From Gammaproteobacteria bacterium (GTDB lineage Bacteria > Pseudomonadota > Gammaproteobacteria > Pseudomonadales > Pseudohongiellaceae), in the NCBI GenBank assembly GCA_030828385.1, contig JAURCS010000002.1, forward strand, positions 61,338 to 125,337: a DNA stretch of 64,000 bases, in the 5' to 3' direction. The position numbers and the translations under genes are program-made. The notes under the pieces are model-generated. The model saw nothing but the letters and a program-made list of their open reading frames with translations, was not told the origin of the DNA and did no database searches. Positions 35,975-43,299 of the stretch are shown in pieces. Numbering within the stretch: position 1 is the first letter of the stretch; each line of letters begins with the position of its first letter.

Positions 35975-36025
35975 AACCCCCCCCAACCTTAAATAAATTA
36001 TCTACCGCAATTCTATATGTTTTTT

Positions 36026-36060
36026 CTTTTTTCTTGTGACTTGTGACTTGCAACTTTTAT
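36026..36060. repeat. Tandem heptamers CTTGTGA/CTTGCAA, five units
   Basis: CTTTTTT, CTTGTGA, CTTGTGA, CTTGCAA and CTTTTAT follow at 7-base spacing between the TVP38 and esterase genes, 5 bases after the TVP38 stop. Confidence 0.72.
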
Positions 36061-36064
36061 ACCG

Positions 36065-36781
36065 TCAGTCCTGATTGCGACCAATGCCAATTTGACGCCA
36101 TGTAGTATTGATAAACAAGGTTACCAGGGCAAGAAGCGTTGCCGGCACCAGCAAATAAAGCCCGTAAGTCCCGGCATCATCAAAGCTCACCAGCCCGGCT
36201 CCCAGAAAACTGTAACTGATGACTCCCGGCATGGCTCCGAACAAGGTCAATAGCAGCAGTTTATCCAGTCTGATAGTAGTCATGGCAAGAACTATATTCT
36301 GTAAAAGGTAGGGTACGAAAAACGTAAGACGCACGATGATCGCTACAATAAATCCATAGCGATCTATTTGACTAAGAAATTTTTTCACCTCTTTGTGCCC
36401 GCCCGCCAGTTTTGCCATGCCCTTGAATACATAACGCACGGAGATCGTCGAGGCGACACAACTTACCAGAATCCCTGCAAGGCTGACCACAGAACCCAGA
36501 AACGGACCAAAGAGGGCGCCACAGACGATATTCAGCGGAATAAGAATGGGGATAAAAAAGAAAGAACAGAAAAAATAGAGCAGCAGCAGATAGACAATAC
36601 TGAGCACCCCGAAAGTAGACAGTAATTGTTCAAAAAAGCCAATCAGTGCCGCATCGGAATAGTCAGGAAACAGGAATTTCCTGAGCAGAAACACCAGAAT
36701 GCTCAACACTACCAGCAATAAAACAGGATTAATTTTCTTTATCAAACTGTCGCCCACCAAAAAGTGCTGGCAGGATATCAT
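36065..36781 (-). CDS. TVP38/TMEM64 (DedA-like VTT domain) membrane protein
   Basis: 238 residues with five to six hydrophobic segments. The VTT pattern is clear: 'FFIPILIPLNIVCGALFGPFLGSVVSLAGILVSCVASTISVRYVFKG', then 'RYGFIVAIIVRLTFFVPYLLQNIVLAMTTI' and 'FGAMPGVISYSFLGAGL'. These inner-membrane proteins are linked to lipid scrambling or undecaprenyl-phosphate flipping in the DedA superfamily. No partner gene; the downstream esterase is separated by a repeat array. Confidence 0.9.
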   Translation of the reverse strand: MISCQHFLVGDSLIKKINPVLLLVVLSILVFLLRKFLFPDYSDAALIGFFEQLLSTFGVLSIVYLLLLYFFCSFFFIPILIPLNIVCGALFGPFLGSVVSLAGILVSCVASTISVRYVFKGMAKLAGGHKEVKKFLSQIDRYGFIVAIIVRLTFFVPYLLQNIVLAMTTIRLDKLLLLTLFGAMPGVISYSFLGAGLVSFDDAGTYGLYLLVPATLLALVTLFINTTWRQIGIGRNQD

Positions 36782-36956
36782 AGCGATATCACTTTATTGA
36801 GGTGATAAGCATAAATCAGGAAAAATTCATATTCCCCCTGTTTAATGGCCGTAAACCGTCAGTTTTTCATCCGCCAGGATCTTAACAGGCATAGTCTTAT
36901 AAAAACTCAGGTTCTTAAGTATCATGATGGCTATTCACTGATACTGAGAATTTGTC

Positions 36957-38009
36957 ATGAGACCCGGTCACCAATTATTTCTTCTCATTGCCCTGCTCCT
37001 GCCAGGCCTGCTACAGGCCCATCACAGCTTTTTCGGGCGTTTTGATAACAGCAGTTCCATGGAAATCGAAGGCATTGTGACCAATATTCACTGGCAAAAC
37101 CCCCATGTTCATATCTTTCTTGAAACCATGGATGACAATGGCGAGACCATTGAATGGGATCTGGAGAGTGGCTCGCCCACCCTGATGCAGCGTGCCGGAA
37201 TTCCCCGCGACGCCATCTCTGTCGGGATGACTATTCGGGTTGCGGCGTGGCCTCCACTCACCGGCAGGCAGGAAGCCTTTGCCACCAATGTACTGCTTCC
37301 CGATGGCCGGGAATTTGTCATGCAGACCGGCGCCGAGGCGAAATTCAAGGATCAGTTTATCGGTGATTTTTCCTATCGTTTTCGCACCGAGGGTGACCGT
37401 AGCCGACCGGAATTGGGCCTGTTCCGAATGTGGACCTTTACCGGCGCCGATGGTTTTTTGTTTCCGGAATCCATTAATCGCAACCATGACCTGAACAACT
37501 ATCCGATGACTGCGGCCGCAAGACAGGTACTGGCCAACTTCAATCCGGCTACCGACAACCCGACCAATAACTGTACCCCCAAAGGCATGCCCTTAATCAT
37601 GGAGCAGCCACTGCCGATGGAGATTATTCGCGATGGTGACAATGTGGTTTTACGTATCGAGGAATATGACCTGATGCGCACTATTCACATTGACCAGGAG
37701 TCTGCGCCACAGAACACACCCTTCTCGCCGCTGGGTTATTCAACAGGCTATTGGGACAATGACACGCTGGTAGCCAACACCGACCATATCAACTGGCCCT
37801 GGTTCGATCAGGCCGGCATTCCCCTGAGCACGCAGGCATCGATCACTGAACGCTTTACCCCTATCGAAGAGGGCAGCATGCTGGATTATGAAATGGTGAT
37901 TACAGATCCAGTCAACTTCACCGAACCCGTCACTTTGAACAAGAAATGGATTCATGTCCCGGGGGTGGAAATACTCCCCTTTGAGTGCGAAGAATATAGT
38001 CAGGAGTAA
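36957..38009 (+). CDS. Fusion of DUF6152 and W-G-D domains, exported
   Basis: 350 residues. The signal peptide ends GLLQA and the mature chain begins HHSFFGRFD. Residues about 21-120 match DUF6152 (GIVTNIHWQNPHVHIFLE, LMQRAGIPRDAISVGMTIRV). The C-terminal part from about 200 matches the W-G-D family: 'YSTGYWDNDTLVANTDHINWPW', 'ASITERFTP', 'MVITDPVNFTEPVTLNKKW'. Because the two families are separate neighbours at 12009/12557 and 29640/30123, this fusion argues that they act together. A Cys pair (residues 206 and 343) may be disulfide-linked. Function unknown. Followed by a terminator. Confidence 0.9.
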   Translation: MRPGHQLFLLIALLLPGLLQAHHSFFGRFDNSSSMEIEGIVTNIHWQNPHVHIFLETMDDNGETIEWDLESGSPTLMQRAGIPRDAISVGMTIRVAAWPPLTGRQEAFATNVLLPDGREFVMQTGAEAKFKDQFIGDFSYRFRTEGDRSRPELGLFRMWTFTGADGFLFPESINRNHDLNNYPMTAAARQVLANFNPATDNPTNNCTPKGMPLIMEQPLPMEIIRDGDNVVLRIEEYDLMRTIHIDQESAPQNTPFSPLGYSTGYWDNDTLVANTDHINWPWFDQAGIPLSTQASITERFTPIEEGSMLDYEMVITDPVNFTEPVTLNKKWIHVPGVEILPFECEEYSQE

Positions 38010-38083
38010 AAATTGTCTGCGGACAATAGCGAACGGGTATATTCAACAGCACCGGCACTCATTACATTTTTCCCCAGATTTTA

Positions 38084-38119
38084 AGCCTGACATTGATTGT
38101 CAGGCTCAAGCCGTTTTTT
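38084..38119 (+). terminator. Intrinsic terminator after the DUF6152 fusion gene
   Basis: AGCCTGACA (38084-38092) and TGTCAGGCT (38098-38106) form a perfect 9-bp stem with a 5-base loop; a six-T run follows after eight bases. Confidence 0.75.
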
Positions 38120-38211
38120 ATTTGATATTTATCAAGCCGTTAGCATTAAAAGCCGGCTGATTTTCAGCACTCTGCTGATTTATCTATAGAATAAGCGCCA
38201 GAGGAAAAATC

Positions 38212-38487
38212 ATGGTCGAAGCCACTAAACATGTTGTTAGCGCCGAAGCTATAAAGCCTGAACCGGTCCTGCAGGCCAGAAAGCTATGTAAAACATATCA
38301 GATGGGCGAGATCACCGTCACCAGTGTAACGCCCTGTACCTTCTACGTGCTTGATCGCAAGGATGTAGAGGAAGTAATGGAACAGCAGCCTTCCATTCGA
38401 ATTGCTCTACAGCGAGCCGATCAACGCAGACGCGGGGAACAGGCAGAGGCCGAGACCAAGACAGAGAAACAAACAGGCATTAAATAA
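38212..38487 (+). pseudogene. Chimeric remnant: ABC-ATPase start joined to cyclic-nucleotide-domain end
   Basis: 91 codons with AGAGGA eight bases before the ATG. Residues about 18-36 ('PVLQARKLCKTYQMGEITV') are the first strand of a LolD/MacB-type ABC ATPase, with no Walker A after it. From about residue 37 the chain switches to 'TPCTFYVLDRKDVEEVMEQQ', the last strand and helix of a cyclic-nucleotide-binding domain, and ends in a charged tail. This looks like the product of a deletion that fused two genes. It could still be translated, but neither domain can fold as usual. Annotating it as an ABC protein would be wrong. Confidence 0.6.
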
Positions 38488-38551
38488 TCATCACTGCATT
38501 TGTGTGCTTTTAGGTGTTCTGTACAATTAGCTGAATACTCAGGAATGCATC

Positions 38552-39895
38552 ATGAAAACAGTCCCTCAAATTTCCCCCGAAAAAGCCGCCACTCTTATTA
38601 ATAATGGCGACACCCTGCTTGTCGGCGGTTTCGGCATGACCGGCAACCCGGTCCATCTACTGCATGCTATCGCTGAGACCGATGCCAGAGATCTCACTTA
38701 TGTTGGCAATAACGTGGGCGAACCCGGATTAGGAGGTGGACGCCTGTTACGCAATGGTCAACTCAAAAAAGCCATAGGCTCCTTTTTTACCAGTAACCCA
38801 GAAGCGGTGGCCGCGGTTCAGGATGGCCGCATTGAAGTTGAATTATTACCCCAGGGCACACTGGGCGAAGCTATCCGTGCCGGGGGGGCTGGTATTGGCG
38901 GTTTCTTCACCCCTACCTCGGCCGGAACGCCTCTGGCGCAGGGCCGCGAAACACGCACTATTGACGGCAAGGAAATGGTCTTTGTGGAACCCATTAAAGG
39001 CGATGTCAGCCTGATTCGTGCCTGGAAAGCTGACACCGCTGGTAACCTGCAATACCGCATGACGGAAAACAATTTTAATCAGGCCGCTGCGACTGCGTCG
39101 AGACTGGTGATTGTGGAAGCAGAAGAAATAGTACCCGTTGGCAGTCTTGATCCGAATGCCATTCATACGCCCGGCTGTTTCGTGGATTACCTGGTACAGG
39201 CACACACCAGTGAAGAAGACCTGGGCTCATCTGCCTCCGTGTCTGCCAGTCATAAAAAAGTCGACGACTCCCGTATGGCAATGGCGCAAGCGGTACTGGA
39301 GGAGCTCAATGCCGGTGAAATTGTAAATCTGGGCATTGGTATCCCTACCCTGGTGGCCGATCTGATCAGCAGCAATGACGGTATTATCATGCATACGGAA
39401 AATGGCATGCTGGGGGTAGGCCCTGAACCCGACAGTGGCGGCGCCATGGATTATCCGGTCAATGCCGGCAAGATTCCTGTCACTGCCCTGCCCGGCTCTT
39501 CCTACTTTGACAGTGCGGCGTCCTTTGGCATGATTCGGGGTGGCCATGTGGATGTAGCAGTGATGGGCGGACTGGAAGTGGATGAAGCCGGCAATCTGGC
39601 AAACTGGGCGGTACCGGGCAAACCTCTGCTGGGCGTGGGCGGTGCCATGGATCTTGCATCGGGTGCCAAACGACTCATAGTCACCATGACCCATTGCGAC
39701 CGGGACGGCAACAGCAAGGTAAAAAGGCATTGTACTTTGCCACTCACAGCCAAAAATGTCGTTGATGTCCTGATAACTGATCGCGCTGTATTCCACTTTA
39801 CTGAGCAGGGCATGGTATTGAAAAAAGTTATGCCTGGGTTTACCAAAGAAGCAGTCGCCCAGAGTACCGAGGCCAAGTATCAGGAGGACTGTTAA
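38552..39895 (+). CDS. 3-oxoacid CoA-transferase, A and B subunits fused
   Basis: 447 residues. The N-terminal half (1-230) is the alpha unit ([42 protein letters not shown]). The C-terminal half (240-447) is the beta unit with the catalytic Glu283 in HTENGMLG, and '[44 protein letters not shown]'. It moves CoA from succinyl-CoA to a 3-oxo acid (acetoacetate or 3-oxoadipate). In most bacteria the subunits are separate; fusion resembles eukaryotic SCOT. It heads a three-gene operon ending with a thiolase, so the pair can cleave acetoacetate or 3-oxoadipate to acyl-CoA units. Confidence 0.94.
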   Translation: MKTVPQISPEKAATLINNGDTLLVGGFGMTGNPVHLLHAIAETDARDLTYVGNNVGEPGLGGGRLLRNGQLKKAIGSFFTSNPEAVAAVQDGRIEVELLPQGTLGEAIRAGGAGIGGFFTPTSAGTPLAQGRETRTIDGKEMVFVEPIKGDVSLIRAWKADTAGNLQYRMTENNFNQAAATASRLVIVEAEEIVPVGSLDPNAIHTPGCFVDYLVQAHTSEEDLGSSASVSASHKKVDDSRMAMAQAVLEELNAGEIVNLGIGIPTLVADLISSNDGIIMHTENGMLGVGPEPDSGGAMDYPVNAGKIPVTALPGSSYFDSAASFGMIRGGHVDVAVMGGLEVDEAGNLANWAVPGKPLLGVGGAMDLASGAKRLIVTMTHCDRDGNSKVKRHCTLPLTAKNVVDVLITDRAVFHFTEQGMVLKKVMPGFTKEAVAQSTEAKYQEDC

Positions 39896-39900
39896 GCGCC

Positions 39901-40248
39901 ATGCAAAAAGTCTACAAAGGGGCGTGCCATTGCGGCAAGGTGGAATTTGAGTTTGACTCCCCGGAAATTACCGAGGGTCTGAGGTGTAACTGTTCAATTT
40001 GCAAACGCCTGGCCTGTGTACATTCAATGAAAATCGAGCAGAAAAATCTGCGACTTATTCGGGGAGAAGACTTCATTCATACTTATACGTGGGGTGATTT
40101 CGGCATTCCCTTTACCTTCTGTAAAAACTGCGGCGTGTATGTCTACTACAACACACCCGTCCAATGCCGGGTCAACCTGGGATGTGTAGATGACGTTGAC
40201 ACTTTCGCACTACAAATTCATTTCTTTGATGGTGCCCATCAACTTTAG
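39901..40248 (+). CDS. GFA/CENP-V-type zinc protein
   Basis: 115 residues. Zinc-binding Cys sets are C9-H-C11 (ACHCGKVEFEF), CNCSICK near 29-35, and FCKNCG near 79-84, the family of glutathione-dependent formaldehyde-activating enzyme-like proteins. Most members have no proven activity; the name does not imply formaldehyde metabolism. It sits 5 bp after the CoA-transferase stop and 8 bp before the thiolase start, so all three are likely one transcript. Confidence 0.92.
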   Translation: MQKVYKGACHCGKVEFEFDSPEITEGLRCNCSICKRLACVHSMKIEQKNLRLIRGEDFIHTYTWGDFGIPFTFCKNCGVYVYYNTPVQCRVNLGCVDDVDTFALQIHFFDGAHQL

Positions 40249-40256
40249 GCCAATTT

Positions 40257-41465
40257 ATGACTAACGCTTATATCTGTGACTATATTCGTACTCCCATCGG
40301 CCGCTATGGTGGAGCCCTTTCCTCCGTGCGCACTGATGATCTTGCCGCCGAACCTATCAAGGCACTGATGGCACGACACAAGACACTGGACTGGTCTGCG
40401 CTGGATGATGTGATTTTAGGTAATACCAACCAGGCCGGCGAAGACAATCGCAACGTAGCACGAATGGCACTGCTACTGGCTGGCCTTCCGCAAGAAGTGC
40501 CAGGAATCACTGTTAACCGACTATGCGCATCCAGCATGGAGGCGATCATCATGGCGTCACGCCAGATCAAGGCGGGCGAAGGCGAGCTGTTTATTGCCGG
40601 CGGCGTGGAAAGTATGTCCCGCGCGCCACTGGTGATGCCAAAAGCTGACAGGGCCTTCAGCCAACAAGCAGAAATATATGAAACATCCCTGGGCTGGCGC
40701 TTCATTAACCCAAAGATGGAACAAATGTATGGTACCGACTCCATGGGCGAAACCGCGGAAAATGTGGCGCAGGAATTTAACATCAGCCGTGAAGATCAGG
40801 ATGCCTATGCCCTGCGTTCACAACAACGTACCGCTGCCGCCATCGCCAGTGGTCGTCTGGCAAAAGAAATATGTCCTGTAGGCATTCCACAACGTAAAGG
40901 TGATGCTGTCATTATCGACACGGATGAACACCCGCGCCCACAAACCACACTGGAAGCCCTGGAAAACCTGGGCACGCCTTTTCGCGAAGGTGGCACAGTG
41001 ACAGCAGGCAACTGCTCTGGAATCAATGACGGGGCAGCTGCGCTCATCGTAGCGTCGGAGAGCGCCGTGGAAAAATACGGGTTGACGCCGCTGGTAAAAA
41101 TACTGGGTGGAGCAAGTGTTGGACTCGCACCCAGGATCATGGGATTTGGTCCGGCCCCGGCTACCCAAAAATTGCTTGGACGCCTGCAGTTTTCCATTCA
41201 GGACTTCGATTTATTTGAGTTTAATGAAGCTTTTGCCTGCCAGGTACTGGCCTCAGCACGGGCACTGGGACTTCCCGATAATGCCGACTTTATAAACGCC
41301 AATGGTGGCGCTATTGCCCTGGGTCATCCACTGGGGGCATCCGGTGCGCGCATAAGCGGAACGCTGGCACTGCAGATGCATGAGAGCGGCGCCAACAGAG
41401 GGATAGCGGCGATGTGTGTGGGAGTCGGTCAGGGCGTGGCGATAGGACTGGAAAAAGTTTCCTGA
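40257..41465 (+). CDS. Acetyl-CoA acyltransferase (thiolase)
   Basis: 402 residues. The active-site Cys90 (NRLCASSMEA), His357 (GGAIALGHPLGASGAR) and second Cys387 (AMCVGVGQG) are all present, along with NEAFACQVLA. Length and the opening 'AYICDYIRTPIGRYGGALSSVRTDDLAAEPI' resemble PcaF-like 3-oxoadipyl-CoA thiolases, but acetoacetyl-CoA or other 3-ketoacyl-CoA use is possible. It works with the CoA-transferase two genes upstream: activation of a 3-oxo acid, then thiolytic cleavage to acetyl-CoA. Convergent with the sigma-54 activator gene. Confidence 0.94.
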   Translation: MTNAYICDYIRTPIGRYGGALSSVRTDDLAAEPIKALMARHKTLDWSALDDVILGNTNQAGEDNRNVARMALLLAGLPQEVPGITVNRLCASSMEAIIMASRQIKAGEGELFIAGGVESMSRAPLVMPKADRAFSQQAEIYETSLGWRFINPKMEQMYGTDSMGETAENVAQEFNISREDQDAYALRSQQRTAAAIASGRLAKEICPVGIPQRKGDAVIIDTDEHPRPQTTLEALENLGTPFREGGTVTAGNCSGINDGAAALIVASESAVEKYGLTPLVKILGGASVGLAPRIMGFGPAPATQKLLGRLQFSIQDFDLFEFNEAFACQVLASARALGLPDNADFINANGGAIALGHPLGASGARISGTLALQMHESGANRGIAAMCVGVGQGVAIGLEKVS

Positions 41466-41489
41466 GGCTACACTCTCAAAAGCAAAAAC

Positions 41490-42827
41490 TTACTCGTCAT
41501 TCACCTTGCGATACAGTGAACGCACACTAATACCAAGAATGTTTGCGACTTTTTCCTTGTCCCCCTGATAGCGTAGCATCAGGCTGGCAATATAATTGCG
41601 CTCCAGTGTTTTCAGATCGATCTCTTCATCTGACGCTACCAATGCTAAATCCTGTTCCAGCGATAAATTTTCAGAGGGGCGGTCAAAAAAACAATCCCTG
41701 ATGGTGTCCGCTTCAATTTCATCGGTGTCGCTTAATACGATTGCCCGACTCAGAATATTGCGTAGCTCCCGGATATTACCCTTGAATCGATGCAGCTTGA
41801 GCGCTTCTTCTGCAGCCGTAGTAAGGCTGAATTTCTTGCCTCCCGCCACCCGCTTTAACAGTGCCCGGGCCAACAAAGGAATATCGTCTATGCGCTCAGC
41901 CAGTGAGGGCAGGTGAATTGGGAAAACATTGATACGGTAAAACAAATCATCACGAAACTCTGAGGCATCTACCATCTGGCTCAGATTTCTGTGGGTCGCA
42001 CAGATTAATCTGAAATCCGATCGCTTCACTTCGGCGCTACCTACCTGACGAAAAGTACCGGTTTCCAGCAAACGCAACAATTTTACCTGGGTTTGTAGGG
42101 GAACATCGCCAATCTCATCCAGAAACAGGGTACCGCCATCGGCCAGCTCAGCCAGGCCTTTCTTGTTGGAGGTGGCTCCGGTAAAGGCACCTTTCACATG
42201 GCCGAATAATTCACTCTCAAACAGCGAGTCGGTCAGTCCGGTACATTCCAGCGTCACCAGTGGCTTGTCCTTGCGTTCGCTAGCCTCATGAATAGCCCGT
42301 GCAGCCAGCTCCTTACCGGTCCCTGATTCCCCCAGCAGCAATACCGCTATATCGGCCTTGCCAACGCGGGCAATATTCTCAAGCATTTTATTAAAGGCCG
42401 GGCTTTCACCCACCAATTGCTTGTCACTGAAATGGCCGCTGGCCAATGGAACGGGATGTAATAGTTCAACGAAATAAATCAGCTCACCTTCACTGTTGTG
42501 GATGGGCAGCATTTCCACATCCACATGTTCCTTGCCCCGAGGGGTTTGATGAATATGCAAAACACGCTCTTTATGACCTGATTTTTTTGCGGCGCCCAGA
42601 GGACAATCCTCACCAGCCTGATCACAGGGCACACTGTAACCATGGGATACCTGGAAACAGCGATTAGTCCTGGAAAAATCTATTTCGCCAAAACTTTCCT
42701 GATAGCGTGAATTGGTGGCGAGGATCTCATAGTCGGCAGACACCAGAATTGCCGGGCAGTCATAGCCGTCCAGCATGGCAGCCATGGGAGAGGTCAGTGT
42801 CGGATGGTCTGAAGTGATCAATTGCAT
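41490..42827 (-). CDS. Sigma-54-dependent activator with Cys-containing PAS domain
   Basis: 445 residues. A PAS-like sensor domain (about 15-125) carries C57, C68 and C75-P in the spacing often seen in PAS domains that may bind metal or sense redox. The AAA+ domain has Walker A GESGTGKE (166-173), the sigma-54 contact loop GAFTGA, Walker B GGTLFLDEIGD and the R-finger region FRDDLFYRINVFPI. A FIS-type HTH ends the protein (DKEKVANILGISVRSLYRKV). It activates RNA polymerase-sigma54 by ATP-driven remodelling. The divergent side has a sigma-54 promoter before a tiny gene, likely its target. The signal is not known. Confidence 0.93.
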   Translation of the reverse strand: MQLITSDHPTLTSPMAAMLDGYDCPAILVSADYEILATNSRYQESFGEIDFSRTNRCFQVSHGYSVPCDQAGEDCPLGAAKKSGHKERVLHIHQTPRGKEHVDVEMLPIHNSEGELIYFVELLHPVPLASGHFSDKQLVGESPAFNKMLENIARVGKADIAVLLLGESGTGKELAARAIHEASERKDKPLVTLECTGLTDSLFESELFGHVKGAFTGATSNKKGLAELADGGTLFLDEIGDVPLQTQVKLLRLLETGTFRQVGSAEVKRSDFRLICATHRNLSQMVDASEFRDDLFYRINVFPIHLPSLAERIDDIPLLARALLKRVAGGKKFSLTTAAEEALKLHRFKGNIRELRNILSRAIVLSDTDEIEADTIRDCFFDRPSENLSLEQDLALVASDEEIDLKTLERNYIASLMLRYQGDKEKVANILGISVRSLYRKVNDE

Positions 42828-42837
42828 TGCGTCGCCA

Positions 42838-42861
42838 TTTTTGTCATATTTTTTGTCATAT
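42838..42861. promoter_or_regulatory. Direct repeat, probable activator-binding site
   Basis: TTTTTGTCATAT occurs twice in tandem (42838-42849, 42850-42861). It lies about 105-130 bp upstream of the -24/-12 promoter at 42966, the normal distance for an enhancer site of a sigma-54 activator, and right next to the activator's own start. Confidence 0.5.
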
Positions 42862-42965
42862 TTGGCGATAAATCCCCCATTGTCAAGCCCCTGAGAACAG
42901 TTTTATTTCACCCATTAACAATTTTATCATTATATATCATGTAGTTAAGATGCTTCCCATATTGT

Positions 42966-42982
42966 TGGCACGGTCTCTGCAA
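42966..42982 (+). promoter_or_regulatory. Sigma-54 (-24/-12) promoter
   Basis: TTGGCACGGTCTCTGCAA contains GG (42967-42968), ten bases, then GC (42979-42980), matching the TGGCACG-N4-TTGCA consensus with one change. The start site should be near 42992, giving a leader of about 95 bases to the ATG at 43086. Confidence 0.82.
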
Positions 42983-43085
42983 CGTACCAGATGTGAAAGC
43001 AGACAAGAGTAATAAAGAATTCAGAATACCGAAACGAATCAAGCGAACCAACAAGATCAAAATTTAAGTTTAAGGAGTAATTGAG

Positions 43086-43187
43086 ATGATGAAAGTAAAG
43101 AATATGTTTCTACTGATGATGTTGCCACCACTGTTGACTGCAGCAACATTAGCCTGGGTTATGGTGTTCCCTAATCCAATGATGTAA
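43086..43187 (+). CDS. 33-residue hydrophobic peptide behind a sigma-54 promoter
   Basis: ATG 43086 (a second ATG follows at once) with strong TAAGGAG 9 bases upstream, and TAA at 43185. The peptide is Met-rich with a single hydrophobic span: MMKVKNMFLLMMLPPLL at the start, then TAATLAWVMVF and ending NPMM. A short basic N-end and one membrane segment suggest an inner-membrane small protein; a role as a cleaved signal is unlikely because nothing follows. A hairpin (43194-43212) and a terminator (43235-43286) come right after, so this is the only product of the unit unless the RNA itself acts. I recognise no family. Divergent from the sigma-54 activator. Confidence 0.72.
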   Translation: MMKVKNMFLLMMLPPLLTAATLAWVMVFPNPMM

Positions 43188-43193
43188 ACGAAT

Positions 43194-43212
43194 CTAAAGC
43201 AAAACGCTTTAG
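43194..43212 (+). promoter_or_regulatory. Hairpin after the small peptide gene
   Basis: CTAAAGC-AAAAC-GCTTTAG is a perfect 7-bp stem with a 5-base loop, 7 bases after the stop codon. It may protect the 3' end of the short mRNA. Confidence 0.5.
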
Positions 43213-43234
43213 TCATGCACAGTATTTTTGTGCC

Positions 43235-43286
43235 AGGGGCAGGAACCCATCTACATCCCCTCCCTTTCCTGCCCCTTATTTTTTCC
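43235..43286 (+). terminator. Intrinsic terminator of the sigma-54 unit
   Basis: AGGGGCAGGAA (43235-43245) pairs with TTTCCTGCCCCTT (43265-43277), followed by ATTTTTT. It ends the short transcript before the convergent ankyrin gene. Confidence 0.8.
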
Positions 43287-43299
43287 TGACAGTTATCTT

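Noticed and set aside
38212-38487. Calling this ORF an ABC transporter ATP-binding protein
   Set aside because: Only the first strand is present; Walker A, signature and Walker B are all absent.
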